Source: CAZJLN01 sp964540765 (lineage in GTDB: Bacteria; Chloroflexota; Anaerolineae; Anaerolineales; Anaerolineaceae). Taken from it: a stretch of 22,452 nucleotides of DNA. Position 1 is the stretch's first letter. Each line of letters opens with the position of its first letter. The stretch lies in assembly GCA_964540765.1 (NCBI GenBank), contig CAZINW010000035.1:1-22452 (forward strand), given 5' to 3'. Both the position numbers and the translations under genes were made by a program. Under the pieces are notes generated by a model. The model searched no databases. It was not told the DNA's origin and saw only the letters and a program-made list of their open reading frames with translations. Positions 22,117-22,452 of the stretch are shown in pieces.

Positions 22117-22257
22117 ATGGAACATATGCGCCTCAAACTGATTTTACCAGGAGTAAATCCCGCTCAAATAACAAAACCCGAAAAATGTCCCTATAAAAAG
22201 TGCAATGGGAAACACTTCAAGATGCGACAGGAAGTGCAAAAGGCCGTCCGGGACAGC
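22117..22257 (+). pseudogene. N-terminal fragment of an insertion-sequence transposase
   Basis: From an ATG at 22117 with AGGAG 4 nt upstream, the frame reads MRLKLILPGVNP, then KCPYKKCNGKHFKM and QKAVRD. This is the start of a transposase type that opens with a short lead-in and a zinc-ribbon-like Cys pair (CPYKKC). In intact relatives a second pair (about YRCxRCGRTF) should follow. Instead the frame runs straight into the hairpin repeat at 22258 and ends at a TGA near 22321. No later part of the transposase is visible up to 22452. The assignment rests on memory of the family's N-terminus. Confidence 0.55.
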
Positions 22258-22315
22258 AAGTGCCCCGCATGGGGTACAAGTGCCCCGCATGGGGTACGAT
22301 GTGCCCTGAGGGTAC
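22258..22315. repeat. Second hairpin repeat array with reversed loop
   Basis: Unit AAGTGCCCCGCATGGGGTAC at 22258-22277 and 22278-22297, followed by a shortened unit GTGCCCTGAGGGTAC (22301-22315). The stem halves GTGCCCC and GGGGTAC are those of the array at 1-55, but the loop is GCAT instead of ATGC. Confidence 0.88.
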
Positions 22316-22452
22316 AAGCGTGAACAGTCTGTTCTCAATGTCAGCCGCTTGATTGCTTTCTGTGGCAATAACTTGCCGTAGGCATGCTTTGCGATCTAAA
22401 GGTCTCGATTTGACTTCGATTATTGCTTGAACCGCATGGTTTGCCTAATTGA
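22316..22452. other. No gene recognised; possible insertion-sequence end
   Basis: I see no coding region or RNA gene here. The last bases contain TTGCCTAAT (22441-22449), the reverse complement of ATTAGGCAA at 22080-22088. These could be the terminal inverted repeats of a deleted insertion sequence of about 370 bp that encloses the transposase fragment. Confidence 0.3.

Overview
The window looks like a scaffold from an anaerobic bacterium, probably assembled from a metagenome. Two things suggest this: a run of 100 Ns at 6860-6959, and the gene set (tungsten-type aldehyde:ferredoxin oxidoreductase, corrinoid-protein reactivator, glutaconate-type CoA-transferase). The overall style fits Chloroflexota, class Anaerolineae. 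That is a judgement from gene content and general feel, not a phylogenetic test. GC content looks middling, with visibly AT-richer islands around 5650-6730 and 11200-12480.

Layout. At 1-371 there is a tandem 20-bp hairpin repeat running into the 3' side of a small membrane-protein gene. At 372-2295 lies deaD (minus strand), with a long leader that contains a terminator-like hairpin. At 2312-2783 there are short tandem repeats and a decayed amino-acid ABC permease. At 2853-5470 a consensus promoter drives a DUF1638 gene and a RACo-type [2Fe-2S]/ASKHA reactivator (plus strand). At 5650-7014 there is a flippase-like membrane protein, a tRNA-Glu, the assembly gap and the 5' half of a second tRNA-Glu-like gene. 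At 7059-7203 a MITE-like element lies inside an interspersed hairpin repeat; the empty form of that repeat occurs at 17233. At 7337-8071 is a methyltransferase reading frame with two in-frame TGA codons, divergent from an aldo/keto reductase (8213-9187).

From 9254 to 21925 every gene is on the minus strand. The groups are: (i) an AAA_14/DUF4143 ATPase, rarA and a histidine phosphatase, packed with 1-2 nt spacing; (ii) a P5C-dehydrogenase-like aldehyde dehydrogenase, a small membrane protein, two CoA-transferase subunits and a D-2-hydroxyacid dehydrogenase; (iii) a tight four-gene cassette of a 4x[4Fe-4S] protein, AOR, a MoaD/ThiS-like protein ending in Gly-Gly and a short ThiF/MoeB-like enzyme; (iv) a GT2 glycosyltransferase. 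The right end (22080-22452) holds the N-terminal piece of a transposase cut off by a second array of hairpin repeats.

How the genes work together. Cassette (iii) reads as a self-contained tungsten/molybdenum enzyme unit: catalytic subunit, AorB-like electron wire and two genes that could serve pterin-dithiolene sulfur transfer. Group (ii) could connect a semialdehyde, a 2-oxo/2-hydroxy acid and its CoA thioester. The 2-hydroxyglutarate route of amino-acid fermentation is one possible reading, but its dehydratase is absent here. The most unusual features are the AOR cassette, the two repeat arrays that share stems but carry reversed loops, the MITE with its empty-site paralogue, and the regulatory architecture in front of deaD, DUF1638 and the DUF4143 ATPase.
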